The notes under the pieces were generated by a model. It was not told the DNA's origin. It saw only the letters and a program-made list of their open reading frames with translations, and did no database searches. Position numbers and translations under genes: made by a program. Positions 1 to 9,685 of a stretch of 64,000 nucleotides of DNA are shown piece after piece; positions within the stretch are counted from its first letter, which is position 1; the number at the start of each line of letters is the position of its first letter. The stretch covers positions 6,474,138-6,538,137 of the forward strand of contig OZ026833.1 in assembly GCA_964023205.1 (NCBI GenBank), in the 5' to 3' direction. This DNA is from Lutraria lutraria. Lineage: Eukaryota > Mollusca > Bivalvia > Venerida > Mactridae.

Positions 1-406
1 ATAAATAAAGTGTTGAATATTTTAATCAAGAAAATAATGTTTAATAATCCATACAGTATTCAGTGATATTTTAAAGACCTATAATGATAATGCAAGAAAA
101 TAATGCGTAATGCTGATAAAAATATACGAGGATCATATAGCACCAATCGAAAAATTATTCGATCTCATTAAAATAATTAGCCAAAATACGTACCTATCCA
201 AAAACTCGTAACAAATGCATTTGTTTCTTTTTGTGAAAACACGTTCACATCAAGATGAGCAACAACACCAGTTCATCCATCGGTGTTAATTGACACTTAT
301 AGACCCCTTTATTACGACCATTTAATCGTGTTCACAACTAATTTACGAGTGTTTCAACACATATGCCGAATCGGGTTAGGTATAAAGTATAAACAGACGG
401 ACCGGT
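1..406. other. left flank of the gypsy insertion, no gene seen
   Basis: AT-rich sequence with no supported coding region. The last part (about 385-410) reads into the same kind of sequence that resumes after 10292 (short motifs with ACCGG and GGTC), so the gypsy element appears to have landed inside an older repeat. An apparent reading frame starting in the LTR on the minus strand is only a chance frame. Confidence 0.5.
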
Positions 407-410
407 CATA

Positions 411-1017
411 TGTTGCCGGATGTGTATTTGGATATTGTGGTTTTCCTGTGTTCCGGTAAGGGGTGGGTTAAAGATGGTAAAGTTCTGTAAAATATATTTA
501 AAATATATTTTAATGCCAATACAAAACCAGCCTTCAGATGGGAAAATAACCATCTGACTGTACAGTACATATAATAATAAAATACATATTAATAACAATG
601 CTGTTGATATCATTAAGAAAATGGATTCCAATTTAGTATTTAGTATTAAGTATAATTATTTCAAAGTACAGATATTACAAGTAAAAGTTTTTAAATTAAC
701 TTTCAGTATCTATTTAATTAATGTCATAAAATAATATAATAAATAATTTGCCTGTAAAATATATTTAAAATATATTTTAATGCCAATACAAAACCAGCCT
801 TCAGATGGGAAAATAACCATCTGACTGGTAAATCATGGACAAAATCTTATAGATAAAATGTTGATTAGTAGAAAAGTGAATTTCGCTCACTGAAAACATG
901 AAAGTTTGATGAATAGGTCTTATATCGGATTATCTTGATTGCTGTATGTTGTTATTTTAAGGTCTTGAGCGAATAAAGTACTGAATGAATAAATGTATAA
1001 AATATCACACTGTCACA
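411..1017 (-). repeat. 3' LTR of the gypsy element
   Basis: Direct repeat of 607 bp matching 9686-10292, with two differences seen (GGTAAAG against GATAAAG near 477, and CAGATATT against CAGGTATT near 671). On the minus strand it opens TGTGACAG and closes GGCAACA. It contains a 76-bp block twice (485-560 and 752-827), each copy ending in a small hairpin (CAGATGG ... CCATCTG). Confidence 0.95.
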
Positions 1018-1020
1018 TAT

Positions 1021-1040
1021 TCCCCCCCCCCCCCCCCTCC
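1021..1040 (-). other. polypurine tract of the gypsy element
   Basis: On the minus strand this is an uninterrupted purine run (GGAGG followed by a long G run) ending three bases before the 3' LTR. That is where plus-strand DNA synthesis is primed in LTR retroelements. The long G homopolymer is unusual and may be length-variable. Confidence 0.75.
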
Positions 1041-1969
1041 GAAAAAATGTCGTCCTCGACATATGATGATAAATACTTATAATATCTGTACAAATTAATT
1101 GCATTAATGAAAAGTATATTTCATCAAATAATAAACAACAAAAACAGTATCAAATAGACCAAGTGAGAAAACACAATGAAAATATATGTATGTACTTAAA
1201 CGTACAATGTTCAATTATTATAACTCTTACTAATAAGAATCACATAAAATATAGATAAGCGTACATAGTGACATAAATTTAAATCATGTCTCTAATTAAG
1301 ATTTATCATATCATGATTTAATGACATGAAGTGAAAATTTTGTTGAAACAAAATATGGCAAATAATGAGTACAAAACAATATGCATTGTATAGTAAATAT
1401 TACGTGTAATAAACACCAAACATCGATACATAATTATAATGGTCGTTTAAACAAAAAAAAACAATCACATAATTGCTCAATATTTAAAGGAGCAAAATAA
1501 ATAAACATGTATGTAAAATTAAACGTTTATCTAATTTTGAACGAATAAATAAAGTACGTTCATGTTAAGTATTTACACCAATCGTCAATCCTAAGTACAG
1601 TAAAACTTCTCCAGAGCGGCCCTCTGTAGAGTAACAACCTCTCTATAACAACACCTTCAAAATTTCCCTAAGCTAATATTTACTATAAATTTAACCTCTA
1701 TACATTAATTTTGTCACGAATGTATCAATTTCTATAACACAAAAGTAAATGAAATTGTATGACAAAAATCTAATAATGATATGAATAATATAGAGTCATG
1801 AATGTGTAAGGTAAAATAATTTGGTGTATAATTATGCGTTGTGCTTATGGTCGGGATCGTCATGAAACTACTCAAATGAAAATCATCATTCATCGTCGTG
1901 TATTCAATGAACTCCATGACTGATTAAAATCAAATATACATGGACAGTAGGGAATCAAATTTCCCGCAT
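1041..1969 (-). other. 3' noncoding part of the gypsy element
   Basis: About 930 bp between the pol stop and the polypurine tract with no convincing coding frame, so no env. It includes a fragment (about 1598-1740) of a small TA-flanked DNA element also found at 32490, 48496 and 52264. Confidence 0.6.
1598..1740. mobile_element. fragment of a CAGT-terminal MITE inside the gypsy 3' region
   Basis: It begins with TA then CAGTAAAACTTCTCCAGAGC and continues with CCCTC, GAGTAACAACC and CTCTATAACAACACC blocks that match the elements at 32490-32638, 48496-48671 and 52264-52439. No right terminal inverted repeat was found, so it is partial or decayed. Confidence 0.5.
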
Positions 1970-4900
1970 CTATAACAGAAAATCGCCATTCGTCTGCCAT
2001 GATGGAGGTCGGCGCTTGCGCTTGGATCGTCGTGGGAGTACTCCTCTTTCACCATGACCTCTCTTGTGTGGTGGTATATAAGGACCGGGACTGGCATCAG
2101 AATCCGAAGTTGTAGAATAATTCGGTCTCGGTGGTTCGGTGTCTTCAACTGATGACTCACTGGCAACCTGGCTCTCAGATTCGGATGATTCTGGGATCGG
2201 AAGGTGAGATATTGGGAGGATATTGTTGCGATGGAGTGTCCTCACTACGCCTTTTCCATCTTCTCTACGAACACGAAAAACCGGTATGTTCTGGTCAGGT
2301 TGTTCTTGTACTAAGTAGGTGTGTTCACTCCATTTGTCAGCTAGTTTATTCTTCCCTTTCAGGCCTAAATTCTTCACTAGTACTCGATCGCCAGGAATGA
2401 TCTTTGCTTCACGGACCTGGCGGTCATAATAGAGTTTGGCCTTCTGTCCTTTACCAATAGCACTGGCGTTCGCCGTCTTGTAGGCTTCTCGGAGATGTTT
2501 CTCTAAGCCGTGCATGTACTCGGAAGGGGCAGTACCCGTGACTGTCTGTCTTTTAAGCCCAAGGGCAGCGTCAATTGCAAGCCTAGGTGGTCGACCAAAC
2601 ATCAGCTCAAATGGTGAAAAACCTGTTGATTCATGTGCAGTGGCATTGTACGCATGTGTCAGTGATGGAATCGCAGATTTCCAGTCTGTTTTCCTTTCGT
2701 TTGGTAAAGTTCCAAGCATTTTCAATAATGTTCGATTGAATCGCTCGCATTGACCGTTTCCCTGTGGATGATATGCTGTTGTTCTTGTTTGCTTGATTCC
2801 AGCGATCCTGCAGAGTCTTTTCATGACCTTTGAAAGAAAATTCTGTCCTCTGTCGGAATGGAGTTTTTCAGGAAAGCCATAATGTACAAAGAAATTATCG
2901 AATAGTATTCTAGCTGTTGTCCTAGCAGTTTGGTTTCTTGTTGGAATGGCCTGTGCGTATCTTGTGAAGTGATCAGTTATTTCTAATACGTTCTCAAATC
3001 CACCTTTAGATGTTTCTAGTGACAGATAGTCTATACAAACAAGTTCCATTGGTGAAGATGATTGGATATTAACAAGGGTTGCAGCTTTTGTTGGTGGAGT
3101 CTTTCTTCTTATACATCTGTTACATTGACTGATCCATTTAGAAATATCACTATCCATACCAATCCAGTAAAATCTTTCTTTAAACAGCATTGTGGTCCTG
3201 TCTCGTCCCTGATGGCCAAGGTCGTCATGGAGAGCCTTGAAAAGCGTAACCCTGGCTACAACAGGTAATACAACTTGTCTAACGTGTTGACCTCTTATAT
3301 TGGCTGTGTGGTAGAGGATCCCGTCAATCAGTTGTAATCTGTCGAACTGTCTCAAGTATTTGCAAACTGTAGGATCTTCAGACCTAAACGTATCCTTACT
3401 TGGTGAAGCACCCAGGGCCACTAAAACTCGCAATCTTGATATGGTTGGATCTGCATCTTGGCCTGCAATCCAGTCGTGGTCTGTCAGTAACGGATGTGTC
3501 GCACAAGACTGTGGGATCGACTCCCAGTCACTGTCGTCATTTTCTGTTTCACCTTCTATGGAGTGTATTTGTGGTGTGAGGATGGATTGTATGACATCTT
3601 TCTCCATTAATCTACCGTCAAGTACAATATCATTGCTTGAATCACTACTGTTGTCGGTGGTTACTGGTTTGACGTTCATTTTCCTAGACAGAGCATCTGG
3701 TTCTATGTGGGTCTTCCCGGGACTGTAGTGGATCTTAAAGTCATAATTGGCAAGGCTAGCAACCCATCTCTGACCACATGCATCCAATTTTGCAGTTGTC
3801 TGAATATACGTTAATGGGTTGTTGTCCGTGACGACCTCAAACTTGGAACCATACAGATAATCGTGAAACTTATCCACTATCGACCACTTCAAAGCTAAAA
3901 ACTCTAGTTTACTTGAGTGGTAGTTCTTCTTTGAAGGTTTCAGACTCCTACTGGCATACGCTATTACCCGTTCGATTCCGTCGATCGTCTGGTACAATAC
4001 AGCCCCTAACCCCAATAAAGATACGCCTGTTTTGAGTTTGAATGGACGACTATAGTCTGCATAAGCCAAAATTGGTGTATCACATAGTTTATTTACGATG
4101 GTCTCAAATGCTGTTTGATGTTGACTTTCCCACTTGAAATTCTTATAACGCTGTTTGTCTTTCGATAAGCCAGTAAGGATGTCGTTTAAAGGTTTCACTA
4201 TACTTGAAAAATTACGGATGAACTTCCGGTAGTAGCCTGCAAATCCAAGAAAACTTCTTACTTCCTTCACAGTCTTTGGAATAGGCCAATTCTTGATGGT
4301 TTCCGTCTTCATAGGATCGGTTTTGATGCCATCTCTAGAGACTATGTGGCCAAGGTAAGTTACTTGGTCTAGCAAAAATTCACATTTTGAAGCCTTTAGT
4401 TTCAAGTTGAAGGATTTGAGTTGTTCGAATACTGAATCAAGGCGTTGTATGTGTTCGGTTAAAGATGAAGAAAATACAATTATGTCATCAAGATATATAA
4501 GACATTCTTTTAGGTTCAAGGTACCCATACATCTCTCCATGAGTCTTTGGAATGTTGCTGGTGCGTTACACAGACCAAATGGCATCCTGTTGCACTCAAA
4601 GAATCCCAGGTTCTCTACTCGAAAAGCTGTTTTCTCTTTGTCTTTCTCTTCCATTTCCACTTGCCGAAATCCAGATTTCAAGTCTAATTTGGAGAAATAT
4701 CGGGCTCCAGATAATAGATGTATGGTGTCATCGACTCTTGGCATCGGGTATCCATCTTTATGCGTTCTTGCATTCAGTTTTCTGTAGTCAATACACAATC
4801 TTATCGATCCGTCCTTTTTACGCACTATAACAACGTTTGAACAAAATGGGCTCTGAGATGGACGAACGGCTCCCATATCTAACATTTCCTGTAAATGCTC

Positions 4901-5953
4901 TCTGACTTCATCGATTAAGCCGGGTGGTACTCTTCTGTATGGTTCTTTAAATGGTTCTGTGTTATCAAGGTTGATTTTATGTTTAACGGCCGAAGTGTTT
5001 CCTATATCTAAGGGTCCTAACGAAAATGTATCTCTCCACTTCCATAATAAATCTTCAAGTTGAGTTCTTTCTGTTGTATTTAAGTGTTCTAGGTTGATGT
5101 TTAATTGGTCTAGGAAGCAACGCTTTGTATCTTCGTCATTACAGCTGGTCTGTTCTGTTTCCTTTTTACTGGTTTCTGGTGTTATGGGTCTCAATACTTT
5201 AGCTTCCTGTAAATCACAGAGGGTGGATTTTGGTTCTATGTTCACAGTTTTACAAGACATGGTGAATATCCTAACAGGAATTCTCTTAGTTGTTGTCTGT
5301 CCGTCTGTGTTGACAACCCTTGGACAAACACCTATCCTTGTTGACGCACCGGTTGATTGTTCAGTTACAGCACTCTGACATCCCGTTGATAGCCTAGCAA
5401 AACCTGACAATGTCATTGTTTCAAATGGATGCAGTTCTATTGTTCTTTTGTTGGTGCTCTTGACTGTGCCCACGGAACTTGTTGTTAGGTTCATGAATGC
5501 TGCTTCCCAAACACTACTACACTTGTCTGTTTGATGTTGCTGTACAATTCTTATGACATTCGTCCCTATAATAACTGGTACCTTCAAATTAAAGTCAGTG
5601 TCTTTAACCACTAGCACGGGGACCACTATATCGCCAGCATTAAACTCTGGAATCACTATGGAAGCTTCAATATATCCAATGTATGGTACTTCACTGCCAC
5701 CGGCTCCTATTAACGATATTTCAGATAGTTCATGGAGGTGAGGCTTAGGTACAAGCATATCAAGATACTTCTCACTCACTGTTGTGATCATCGAGCCACT
5801 ATCAACTAATGCTGTTGTTTTCAAACCATTCATAAATACTGTTGATTCGTTTGAATACCCTATCAAGCGATCGAACAAGTTCTTATTAAATGTATGATTT
5901 TGGCCGCTTTTTCCTGTGTCGTCCATTTGGGCCTCAATGGCGACAGCATCTAG
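1970..5953 (-). CDS. pol: Pol polyprotein: protease, reverse transcriptase, RNase H, integrase
   Basis: The frame is entered by -1 frameshifting from gag at 5953; the first internal ATG is at 5926, and residues here count from that ATG (1318 aa). Aspartic protease: ALVDSGS with D42. Reverse transcriptase about 330-510 with the catalytic YLDD at 478-481 and FGLCNAPATFQ before it. RNase H about 625-750: the usual TDAS motif reads TGVS, so the first catalytic Asp is Gly634, while E675, D701 and D744 are present. Integrase: zinc finger H900, H905, C935, C938, and core D966, D1025, E1061, a DD35E spacing. A GPY/F-like basic region follows, then an acidic, proline-rich tail. No stop interrupts the frame. 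It would act in cytoplasmic particles and in nuclear integration. The RNase H change may impair replication unless supplied in trans. Confidence 0.95.
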   Translation of the reverse strand, partial: LDAVAIEAQMDDTGKSGQNHTFNKNLFDRLIGYSNESTVFMNGLKTTALVDSGSMITTVSEKYLDMLVPKPHLHELSEISLIGAGGSEVPYIGYIEASIVIPEFNAGDIVVPVLVVKDTDFNLKVPVIIGTNVIRIVQQHQTDKCSSVWEAAFMNLTTSSVGTVKSTNKRTIELHPFETMTLSGFARLSTGCQSAVTEQSTGASTRIGVCPRVVNTDGQTTTKRIPVRIFTMSCKTVNIEPKSTLCDLQEAKVLRPITPETSKKETEQTSCNDEDTKRCFLDQLNINLEHLNTTERTQLEDLLWKWRDTFSLGPLDIGNTSAVKHKINLDNTEPFKEPYRRVPPGLIDEVREHLQEMLDMGAVRPSQSPFCSNVVIVRKKDGSIRLCIDYRKLNARTHKDGYPMPRVDDTIHLLSGARYFSKLDLKSGFRQVEMEEKDKEKTAFRVENLGFFECNRMPFGLCNAPATFQRLMERCMGTLNLKECLIYLDDIIVFSSSLTEHIQRLDSVFEQLKSFNLKLKASKCEFLLDQVTYLGHIVSRDGIKTDPMKTETIKNWPIPKTVKEVRSFLGFAGYYRKFIRNFSSIVKPLNDILTGLSKDKQRYKNFKWESQHQTAFETIVNKLCDTPILAYADYSRPFKLKTGVSLLGLGAVLYQTIDGIERVIAYASRSLKPSKKNYHSSKLEFLALKWSIVDKFHDYLYGSKFEVVTDNNPLTYIQTTAKLDACGQRWVASLANYDFKIHYSPGKTHIEPDALSRKMNVKPVTTDNSSDSSNDIVLDGRLMEKDVIQSILTPQIHSIEGETENDDSDWESIPQSCATHPLLTDHDWIAGQDADPTISRLRVLVALGASPSKDTFRSEDPTVCKYLRQFDRLQLIDGILYHTANIRGQHVRQVVLPVVARVTLFKALHDDLGHQGRDRTTMLFKERFYWIGMDSDISKWISQCNRCIRRKTPPTKAATLVNIQSSSPMELVCIDYLSLETSKGGFENVLEITDHFTRYAQAIPTRNQTARTTARILFDNFFVHYGFPEKLHSDRGQNFLSKVMKRLCRIAGIKQTRTTAYHPQGNGQCERFNRTLLKMLGTLPNERKTDWKSAIPSLTHAYNATAHESTGFSPFELMFGRPPRLAIDAALGLKRQTVTGTAPSEYMHGLEKHLREAYKTANASAIGKGQKAKLYYDRQVREAKIIPGDRVLVKNLGLKGKNKLADKWSEHTYLVQEQPDQNIPVFRVRREDGKGVVRTLHRNNILPISHLPIPESSESESQVASESSVEDTEPPRPNYSTTSDSDASPGPYIPPHKRGHGERGVLPRRSKRKRRPPSWQTNGDFLL

Positions 5954-7029
5954 TTTAAATCGTTCTCTTTTGGTTGATTTTGGCGGTGTTGGTTGTTGTT
6001 GTATCCCCCTCTTTGGTATCCACGACCCCTTCCTCTGGGTGATGGTTTCGATTCATTTTGTTGGTTCAAATTATCAAACTTTTTATCTAAACTGTCAATT
6101 CTTTGAATAATATCCGCCAGTATTTGCTCTGTTGATTTTTCTTTTTCCTCTACCGTATATTGATGAATTCTACCTTGTTTCTTTTGGTTACTAGAATATT
6201 GTTTTTCTTTGTAAACTTTAATTTCGTATTTTTCCGCCCGTACTTTGTTTCTTAGTTCTTCGTATGTTAAATCGCTGTCAAAATGTGATCTTGTAGCTTT
6301 CTTGAGTTCTTCATTGTATAGTCCTCGCCAAAATCGATTTTTCAATTTGATGTTTCGTTCTTGTTCTCTTGTTCTAGTCATTGGATAGGCCTGTATTAAC
6401 ATCTCTTCTAACCTCAGACCCCATTCAACAACCGACTCTTCTGCAGTCTGTTCCGCCAACAGAAATCTCGATAGAATACTATCTTCACTGGCGACATTAC
6501 CAAAACTCTCTTCTATTCGTTTCATGATATCGTTTACTGAGGCATTGGTTCCTATATGTAGCATTGTCTTCCGTGCCTGGTCCTTGAGCGCCTTCCTTAA
6601 AGCTTGTTTTAACACATCTTCTGAATATATGTGTTTGACGGTTTCAAATTCTAATTTAAAATCTTCAAATGACGCCTCATTCTTTGGTACTGGCTCCTTG
6701 CCTGAGAACGGCGTTAAATGTAATTTCGTGTTGAGATCATATCGTCCATATTCAGATCTAGGTCTATGTAATGACTGGTCCAGATCGGTAGCATCATGTA
6801 TACCCGTCACACTGTATCTTGGTGAAAGCTCACGTTCCAAATTCTTTTCCCGTTCAAGAAGACATTTTTCTCTTTCTTTTATGCTATTCTCCATTTCATC
6901 AAATTGCATAGACATATTTCTTTGCAACTGCACAAGTTTATGTTCATATTCACTATTTTGTCTTTCTCTAATACTTATTTCTTTCTCTCTTATATCAAGC
7001 TTTTCACTCCATGTCTCTAGCTTTTTCAT
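5950..7029 (-). CDS. gag: Gag polyprotein with Arg-Gly-rich tail
   Basis: About 359 aa from the first ATG of the frame; the frame is open from 7119 without another ATG. Residues 1-70 are highly charged and predicted coiled coil (repeated EK, REK and ER). The middle (FSGKEPVPKNEASFEDFKLE onward, about 95-260) resembles the retrotransposon gag capsid fold, with a PNMA-like FSG-E-P-SFE signature. The C-terminus is rich in RGRGRG, RGG, Asn and Gln and has no CCHC zinc knuckle, so RNA binding would rest on the RG-rich tail. It ends at the slippery site that leads into pol. It should form the virus-like particle shell. Confidence 0.85.
   Translation of the reverse strand: MKKLETWSEKLDIREKEISIRERQNSEYEHKLVQLQRNMSMQFDEMENSIKEREKCLLEREKNLERELSPRYSVTGIHDATDLDQSLHRPRSEYGRYDLNTKLHLTPFSGKEPVPKNEASFEDFKLEFETVKHIYSEDVLKQALRKALKDQARKTMLHIGTNASVNDIMKRIEESFGNVASEDSILSRFLLAEQTAEESVVEWGLRLEEMLIQAYPMTRTREQERNIKLKNRFWRGLYNEELKKATRSHFDSDLTYEELRNKVRAEKYEIKVYKEKQYSSNQKKQGRIHQYTVEEKEKSTEQILADIIQRIDSLDKKFDNLNQQNESKPSPRGRGRGYQRGGYNNNQHRQNQPKENDLN
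5953..5959 (-). promoter_or_regulatory. -1 ribosomal frameshift slippery heptamer (gag to pol)
   Basis: On the minus strand the gag frame reads GAT TTA AAC TAG, so T TTA AAC lies exactly in the X XXY YYZ register directly before the gag stop. Slipping back one base gives CTA GAT GCT, which is the pol frame and stays open into the protease. UUUAAAC is a well-known efficient -1 site. I did not establish a downstream pseudoknot. Confidence 0.85.
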
Positions 7030-7102
7030 TTTCAACTCAAGTTCTGTTTGTAACTCTAAAACATGAGGTTTGCTAACACTAGGTGTCCTGTTTCTCGGAG
7101 TA

Positions 7103-7468
7103 TTAACTATTAAGTCTGTTTATATCTCTCTCTAGTTTGCTGATAGTTTCGTCCAAGTTAATTCCTCTCTTTAGTTCATGTTCAGTAGATAATCGTTTAA
7201 GTTTTTCATCTAATTCAGTTATCTCCCTTGATAAGTCTGGGGTTCTCGTAGTTATGCTTTCAATGTTCTCTTCTAAATCACTATTTGTCATAATATGCTT
7301 GCCTTGTCTCTGCTTCAATAGCTGTTCTCGTTGTTGAGAAATCTGTTTAATGCCTCTTTCTCTATCCTCAAGTTCCCTTAATCTACTTTCAATATCACTA
7401 TGATTCAATTGTTCCTGTTGAACCCCTGAGAATTGTCTTAAACTATATGACCAATTACTTTCCGCCAT
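7103..7468 (-). CDS. coiled-coil ORF upstream of gag (accessory ORF or gag N-terminus)
   Basis: 121 aa from a true ATG. Nearly all of it is charged heptad-like helix (ESRLRELEDRERGIKQISQQ, later DEKLKRL and KLERDINRL). It overlaps the open gag frame by 17 bases (7103-7119) and sits in the +1-related frame, so a single-base shift would fuse it to gag and make a continuous coiled-coil gag of about 510 aa. It could be a separate protein, a natural frameshift product or a gag broken by an indel. Nothing identifies a specific function. Confidence 0.65.
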   Translation of the reverse strand: MAESNWSYSLRQFSGVQQEQLNHSDIESRLRELEDRERGIKQISQQREQLLKQRQGKHIMTNSDLEENIESITTRTPDLSREITELDEKLKRLSTEHELKRGINLDETISKLERDINRLNS

Positions 7469-7689
7469 CTTCTCTAAGTTATAATGACAGTAAACACTAT
7501 TTACCGCAGTACTTCAGTAATACTAAATTTACAATATGTAAATTCACTTTTCACAACTTTCACATAAAATCACAGTTCGCAAATACCACAGTTCATATTA
7601 AACAACGTCAATTCACATCAATTACAGTTCATATCTATAACAGTTCATCAAGCACTGTTCATCTCAACCACAGTTCACTTCAAGTATAG

Positions 7690-8172
7690 TTAATATCAGC
7701 CTCAGTTCACATCAATCACTATTCATCAATCACAGATCACTTCAATGATAGGTCACTTCAATGATAGATCACTTCAATTATATATCACTTCAATTACATA
7801 TCACTTCAATTACATATCACTTCAAATACATATCACTCCAATTACATATCAATTCAATGGCATATCACTTCAATCACATATCACTTCAATGATAGATCAC
7901 TTCAAATACATATCACTTCAATCACATATCAATTCAATGATAGATCACTTCAAATACATATCACCTCAATGATAGATCACTTCAAATACATATCACTCCA
8001 ATTACATATCAATTCAATGGCATATCACTTCAATCACATATCACTTCAATGATAGATAACTTCAATTATATATCACTTCAAATACATATCACTTCAATCA
8101 CATATCACTTCAATGATAGATCACTTCATTCATATATCACTTCAATTACAGATCTCTTCAATGATAGATCAC
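7690..8172. repeat. 16-bp tandem array in the gypsy leader
   Basis: Units of the form CACTTCAATTACATAT with variants (ATGATAGAT, AATCACATAT, CTCCAATT) run for roughly 27 copies. A looser version with CAGTTCA motifs extends left to about 7560. The unit length is not a multiple of three, and no long frame crosses the array. Confidence 0.85.
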
Positions 8173-9227
8173 TGAGTAGTTACAATATATGACCATAAGC
8201 ACAACAAACCAATTCAAGTAATTAAATATATAGACAATTAACTGTATATAATTGTACAAAACAAAAATCTACTTCCTAAACTATCTATATTTAACCTAAA
8301 GTGTATGTTTGAAACAAATATAATTAATCTAAATGATGTAATTACAAATTCAGTTAACTACAATGTTTTAATAACACAATTAATTGAAGTTACAAACGTT
8401 TCGGACAGTCAAGACGAATCTATTATACTTATAATTAAACACAAATCAGTTTACTGCGATATGGTAAATGCGTGTACATGTACTCTAAATCAACAACAAA
8501 CAGTACAAATTCAATCACTAACAGTCATTACAATTATACTTAAACCAATCAGTTCAGTACCGTATCATAAATACTTTAAATCATAATGCCTATGTAGCCT
8601 ACAGTGTTATATCAACACCAATGCTCAATTATAATTATACTCTTTCGTTATAATGCATGTAATCACATATGTAACAATGACATCAAATCAATATCTTTCA
8701 AATCTGACGTCTGCTATGCTACCTTAAATAGATAACGTTCTTTACGTCAATATCATACGATGCAATTAAATGATCAGACGAACTTAGGTAAGCTTACTAT
8801 TTCTATCAACCACGTTGTAATCACAACAGTCTCTAATCTCAATAATCAAAATATACAATCAACCACTATACCTATACAAGGTTGTATTAACAGGGTGTAT
8901 ATTATACAATTACAACATGTATTTTAACACCATTTGCCCGTAATCAAAAGGAGTTTTATATAATCACACAATGAAACAAAAAAAATATGCGTACACATAA
9001 GTTTTCAATGTTTTAGATTGTACCTATAATAATCAGACAAACCATAGATATATATGCAATACGTTAAGCTTACAAGCCTCTAGTATAGAGCAAACAAATA
9101 TTTTAAACAGCTAGCGGTTTCACAGACAATAAGGGATATGTCTATCAGATGTACTTATGATAAGTTTAAACAGGCGTATTTCTCATACACATTATACTAA
9201 ATAAATGGCAATGTAAAATACGCATAA

Positions 9228-9376
9228 ATTCACAATACACTTGAATACGCATAAATACACAATACGCATAAATACACAATACGCATAAATACACAATACG
9301 CATAAATACACAATACGCATAAATACACAATACGCATAAATACACAATACGCATAAATACACAATACGCATAAATA
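9228..9376. repeat. 17-bp tandem array in the gypsy leader
   Basis: About nine near-perfect copies of CATAAATACACAATACG. They lie about 300 bp inside the primer binding site. The apparent 62-residue minus-strand ORF here is only the array read as 51-bp periods. Confidence 0.9.
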
Positions 9377-9668
9377 CAGAATCACAACAGAAATTTATTA
9401 AATCAGCAAGGTAACCTTAGAAACCCACTTACTTGATCAATTCAATTCCATAGCATCCAGTTAATATATGATAAAACAATTACACGATAAAACTAAATAA
9501 TCCATCCACAGCATTTAACACAATATTTAAAAAATAAAGTGAACTATGTGTCCATGAAAAATGGCACTTAGATAATGTTTATTCCTATATATATATTTCC
9601 GAGCTCGATCCTAGGGTTTCACAAACTGCTAGACACCGTCCTGGTTTGGTACCATCTACATCTTAAGT

Positions 9669-9684
9669 CCCACGTTGGGCGCCA
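9669..9684 (-). other. primer binding site, tRNA-Lys(CUU) type
   Basis: The plus strand reads CCCACGTTGGGCGCCA, one base inside the 5' LTR. This equals the 3' end of animal tRNA-Lys(CUU) including CCA, so its minus-strand complement TGGCGCCCAACGTGGG would pair with that tRNA to prime reverse transcription. The tRNA match is from my knowledge of the tRNA, not from a search. Confidence 0.8.
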
Positions 9685-9685
9685 T

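Larger units (their letters stand above)
7469..9668 (-). other. long 5' leader of the gypsy element, repeat-rich
   Basis: This 2.2-kb stretch between the primer binding site and the first ORF contains two tandem arrays (16-bp and 17-bp units). An antisense frame of 93 codons at 8305-8586 has no recognisable features. No internal promoter was identified. Confidence 0.6.

Noticed and set aside
338..631. 97-codon minus-strand ORF in the LTR (again at 9619-9906)
   Set aside because: It lies within LTR and leader sequence, is AT-driven, starts outside the LTR and has no recognisable domain.
8305..8586. 93-codon plus-strand ORF in the gypsy leader
   Set aside because: Antisense to the element, no motif, AT-rich composition. 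Not supported as a gene.
9166..9354. 62-codon minus-strand ORF with repeated YLCVLCIYAY
   Set aside because: Produced by the 17-bp array read as a 51-bp period.
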